A stretch of DNA of 64,000 bases from Aminobacter anthyllidis. GTDB taxonomy: Bacteria; Pseudomonadota; Alphaproteobacteria; Rhizobiales; Rhizobiaceae. The stretch's first letter is position 1, and each line of letters starts with the position of its first letter. Below are positions 61,879-64,000 of the stretch, one piece after another. The notes under the pieces are model-generated. The model worked only from the letters and a program-made list of their open reading frames with translations. It made no database searches and was not told the origin of the DNA. Location of the stretch: positions 682,001-746,000 of the forward strand of contig NZ_JAFLWW010000001.1 of NCBI RefSeq assembly GCF_018555685.1, read 5' to 3'. The translations under genes were made by a program, and so were the position numbers.

Positions 61879-63699
61879 GTGAGACGCACTCTTTCGCTGC
61901 TGGTTGCCACCGCCGCCATCGCATTTCTCGCTCCGCGCGCGGCCTTGGCTGAGCCGGTTCATGGCCTTTCCATGCATGGCACACCCGCATTGCCGGCCGA
62001 TTTCAAGAGCTTTCCCTACGCCAATCCCGACGCCCCCAAGGGCGGCAAGATCACCTATTGCGTCATCGGCAGCTTCGACAACCTCAACCCCTTCATCATC
62101 AAGAGCTTGCGCACCACCGCGCGCGGCATGATCGACACGATCTACGGCAATCTGGTCTTCGAATCGCTGATGCAGCGCAGCGCCGACGAAGCCTTCAGCA
62201 TCTACGGCCTGACCGCCAAGTCGGTCGACATCGACCCCGAGCGCAAGTGGATCGAGTTCAACCTCGACCCCGACGCCAAATGGTCGGACGGACAGGCAAT
62301 CACGCCTGACGACGTGATCTTCACTTATGAAGTCTTCACCGAAAAGGGCCGCCCGCCCTACTCCGACCGCATGGCCAAGATCGAGAAGATCGAAAAGACC
62401 GGCGACCACAGCGTCCGCTTCACCTTCAATGACAAGGCAGACCGCGAATTCCCGCTGATCATCGGGCTGACCCCGATCGTGCCCAAGCACGCTTTCTCCA
62501 AGGAAACGTTCGACCAGACCACGTTGAAGCCGCTCATCGGCAGCGGCCCCTACACGGTGTCAGAGGTGAAGCCAGGCGAACGCATCGTTTTCAAGCGCAA
62601 TCCCGAATACTGGGCACGCGACATCCCCTCGAAGCGCGGCTTCGACAACTACGACCAGATCACCATCGAGTACTTCCTCAACGCCGCCGCCCAGTTCGAG
62701 GCGTTCAAGAAGGGCATTTGCGACACCTTCATCGAAGCCGACCCGGTCAAGCGTGAACGCGGCTTCGATTTTCCAGCCTTCAAGAACGGCGACGTCGTCG
62801 CCGAAACCTTCAAGAGCGGCCTGCCGCCCGTCGTCACCGGCTTCATGTTCAACACCCGCCTGCCGCAATTCGCCAATCCGGTGGTCCGCCAGGCGCTCGG
62901 CATGCTTTACGACTTCGAATGGGCCAACCGGAACCTCTTCGCCGGCAAATACGAGCGCACCGTCAGCTATTGGCAGGGCTCGGAGCTTTCCGCTTTTGGC
63001 GTGCCGGCCAATGACAAGGAAAAGGCGCTGCTGGCGCCCTTCCCACATGCGGTACGCCCCGACGTCATGGACGGCACCTGGCGCCCACCCGTCACCGACG
63101 GCTCCGGCCAGGACCGCAAGGTGATGAAACAGGCCTTCGAACTGTTCAAGAGCGCTGGCTACACCTTGCAGGGCGGCAAGATGCTCGATGCCCAAGGCAA
63201 GCCCTTCGCCTTCGAGATATTGACCTCATCAGAGGCTGAGCAGCGGCTGGCCGCCATCTACCAGCGCACGCTGGAGAAGCTCGGCATTGCGGTCACCATT
63301 CGCGCGCTCGAGGCCGACCAGATCCAGTCGCGCAAGCAGGCCTTCGAATTCGACGCCCTGATCGGTGTGACCGGCTTCACCGGCACCTTGTCGCCAGGCA
63401 TCGAGCAGATCGGACGCTGGGGCTCATCCGCCGCCCAGAAGCCGGGTTCGTTCAATCTCGCCGGCGTCTCCAGCCCTGCCGTCGACGCCATGATCGACGC
63501 CATGCTCAAGGCGCGGGACAAGGACGACTTCGTCGCTGCGGTCCGCGCGCTCGACCGTCTGCTGATCTCCGGCAACTACATGGTGCCGTTCCAGCACAAT
63601 TCCGAGCAGTGGATCGCATTTGCCAAGAGACTAAAACATCCGGAAAAAACACCCATATTTGGCTATCAATTGCCGGTCTGGTGGAGTCAGGGCGGTTAA
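61879..63699 (+). CDS. Family 5 solute-binding protein, YejA-like
   Basis: 606-residue periplasmic SBP_bac_5 protein. A signal peptide (MRRTLSLLVATAAIAFLAPR ... ALA) precedes HGLSMHGTPALPADFKSFPY and the family motif ANPDAPKGGKITYCVIGSFD, then NLNPFIIKSLRTT. GIGSGPYTV-type binding-cleft sequence appears as LIGSGPYTVSEVKPGERIVF. YejA-type proteins bind oligopeptides such as microcin C. The start is GTG 61,879 after GTGGAGAATC. No permease genes follow in the window; a DsbA-family gene comes next. Confidence 0.9.
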   Translation: MRRTLSLLVATAAIAFLAPRAALAEPVHGLSMHGTPALPADFKSFPYANPDAPKGGKITYCVIGSFDNLNPFIIKSLRTTARGMIDTIYGNLVFESLMQRSADEAFSIYGLTAKSVDIDPERKWIEFNLDPDAKWSDGQAITPDDVIFTYEVFTEKGRPPYSDRMAKIEKIEKTGDHSVRFTFNDKADREFPLIIGLTPIVPKHAFSKETFDQTTLKPLIGSGPYTVSEVKPGERIVFKRNPEYWARDIPSKRGFDNYDQITIEYFLNAAAQFEAFKKGICDTFIEADPVKRERGFDFPAFKNGDVVAETFKSGLPPVVTGFMFNTRLPQFANPVVRQALGMLYDFEWANRNLFAGKYERTVSYWQGSELSAFGVPANDKEKALLAPFPHAVRPDVMDGTWRPPVTDGSGQDRKVMKQAFELFKSAGYTLQGGKMLDAQGKPFAFEILTSSEAEQRLAAIYQRTLEKLGIAVTIRALEADQIQSRKQAFEFDALIGVTGFTGTLSPGIEQIGRWGSSAAQKPGSFNLAGVSSPAVDAMIDAMLKARDKDDFVAAVRALDRLLISGNYMVPFQHNSEQWIAFAKRLKHPEKTPIFGYQLPVWWSQGG

Positions 63700-63728
63700 A
63701 TCGAACTGCTTGAGCTAAGGACTTTTCC

Positions 63729-64000
63729 ATGACTGAACAGAACCAGATCACCATCGACGTCGTCTCGGATGTCGTCTGCCCATGGTGTTTTCTTGGCATG
63801 AAGCGCCTGGAAAGCGCGCTTGCCAGCCTGCCTGACATCAAGGCCGAGGTGCATTGGCGGCCGTTCCAGCTCGATCCGACGATCCCGCCCGAGGGCAAGG
63901 AGCGCAAGGCCTACATGCTGGCGAAATTCAGCGACGAGAACCGGCTGAAGCAGGTCCACGCCAACCTGGTTTCGCTCGGTGCTGTCGAGGGCATCGCCTT
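63729..64000 (+). CDS. DsbA-family (FrnE-like) oxidoreductase, 5' part
   Basis: N-terminal 90 residues of a DsbA/2-hydroxychromene-2-carboxylate-isomerase-fold protein cut by the right edge. The thioredoxin-like motif SDVVCPWCFLGMKRLESALA has the CPWC pair of FrnE proteins, and VHWRPFQLDPTIPPEGKERK is the next conserved block. FrnE proteins are cytoplasmic dithiol-disulfide isomerases linked to oxidative stress. ATG 63,729, 29 bp after the binding-protein stop. Confidence 0.9.
   Translation, partial: MTEQNQITIDVVSDVVCPWCFLGMKRLESALASLPDIKAEVHWRPFQLDPTIPPEGKERKAYMLAKFSDENRLKQVHANLVSLGAVEGIA

Overview
The window looks like a chromosomal segment of a high-GC alphaproteobacterium of the Rhizobiales, most like Mesorhizobium/Aminobacter-type Phyllobacteriaceae. 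The right end supports this: a phosphatidylcholine synthase, an HspQ-like protein, an IalB-family periplasmic protein, a UbiH-type hydroxylase and a YejA-like binding protein. Organism and family calls are made from recognised protein motifs, not from any search.

Positions 1 to about 51.1 kb form one large catabolic island. It encodes CoA ligases, acyl-CoA dehydrogenases, enoyl-CoA hydratase/3-hydroxyacyl-CoA dehydrogenase proteins, two thiolases, about nine short-chain dehydrogenases (SDRs), NTF2/SnoaL-like proteins, two GMC oxidoreductases, an LLM flavin monooxygenase with an FMN reductase, an HSL-type hydrolase and two branched-chain-type ABC uptake systems with three binding proteins. Three gene products look like enzymes of HIP (steroid C/D-ring) catabolism: an IpdA/IpdB ring-opening pair (10.5-12.2 kb), a FadD3-like HIP-CoA ligase (35.6-37.2 kb) and a FadA6-like thiolase (38.9-40.1 kb). 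A Hsd4A-like 17-beta-HSD-type SDR lies beside the thiolase. No ring A/B genes (KstD, KshAB, HsaACD) and no IpdC are seen, so the island covers late steroid, bile-acid-side-chain or related alicyclic degradation. A kinase-like plus acyl-CoA dehydrogenase pair (8.2-10.5 kb) resembles the LvaA/LvaC or ACAD10/11 system that removes gamma-hydroxyl groups.

The most striking signal is a 20-bp operator-like motif, roughly CATCGTYCGAWSGGRCKARC. It occurs upstream of nearly every transcription unit of the island: 16 good copies and 2 diverged ones between 575 and 51,079, and none recognised in the remaining 13 kb. Most copies sit 47-73 nt before a start codon. Three sequence subclasses map to different gene groups. 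Two candidate regulators are encoded inside: a TetR protein (4.5-5.3 kb) and a LuxR-type protein (33.5-34.6 kb).

Layout: 0-5.3 kb SDR/NTF2 genes and TetR; 5.3-15.4 kb minus-strand operons (thiolase, SDR, kinase/ACAD, IpdBA, FadB-like, quinone reductase); 15.6-18.0 kb plus-strand SDR and CoA ligase; 18.1-24.6 kb first Liv transporter with two SDRs; 24.9-33.3 kb GMC, hydrolase, duplicated binding-protein module, LLM and flavin reductase; 33.5-37.2 kb LuxR, SDR and FadD3-like; 37.4-43.3 kb beta-oxidation operon; 43.4-49.9 kb second Liv transporter, thioesterase, GMC and aldo/keto reductase; 50.2-51.0 kb TIM-barrel protein. After a strong terminator come a BMP-family ABC transporter (51.2-55.9 kb) and housekeeping genes to 64 kb. 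No tRNA, rRNA, CRISPR, insertion sequence or phage gene was recognised.
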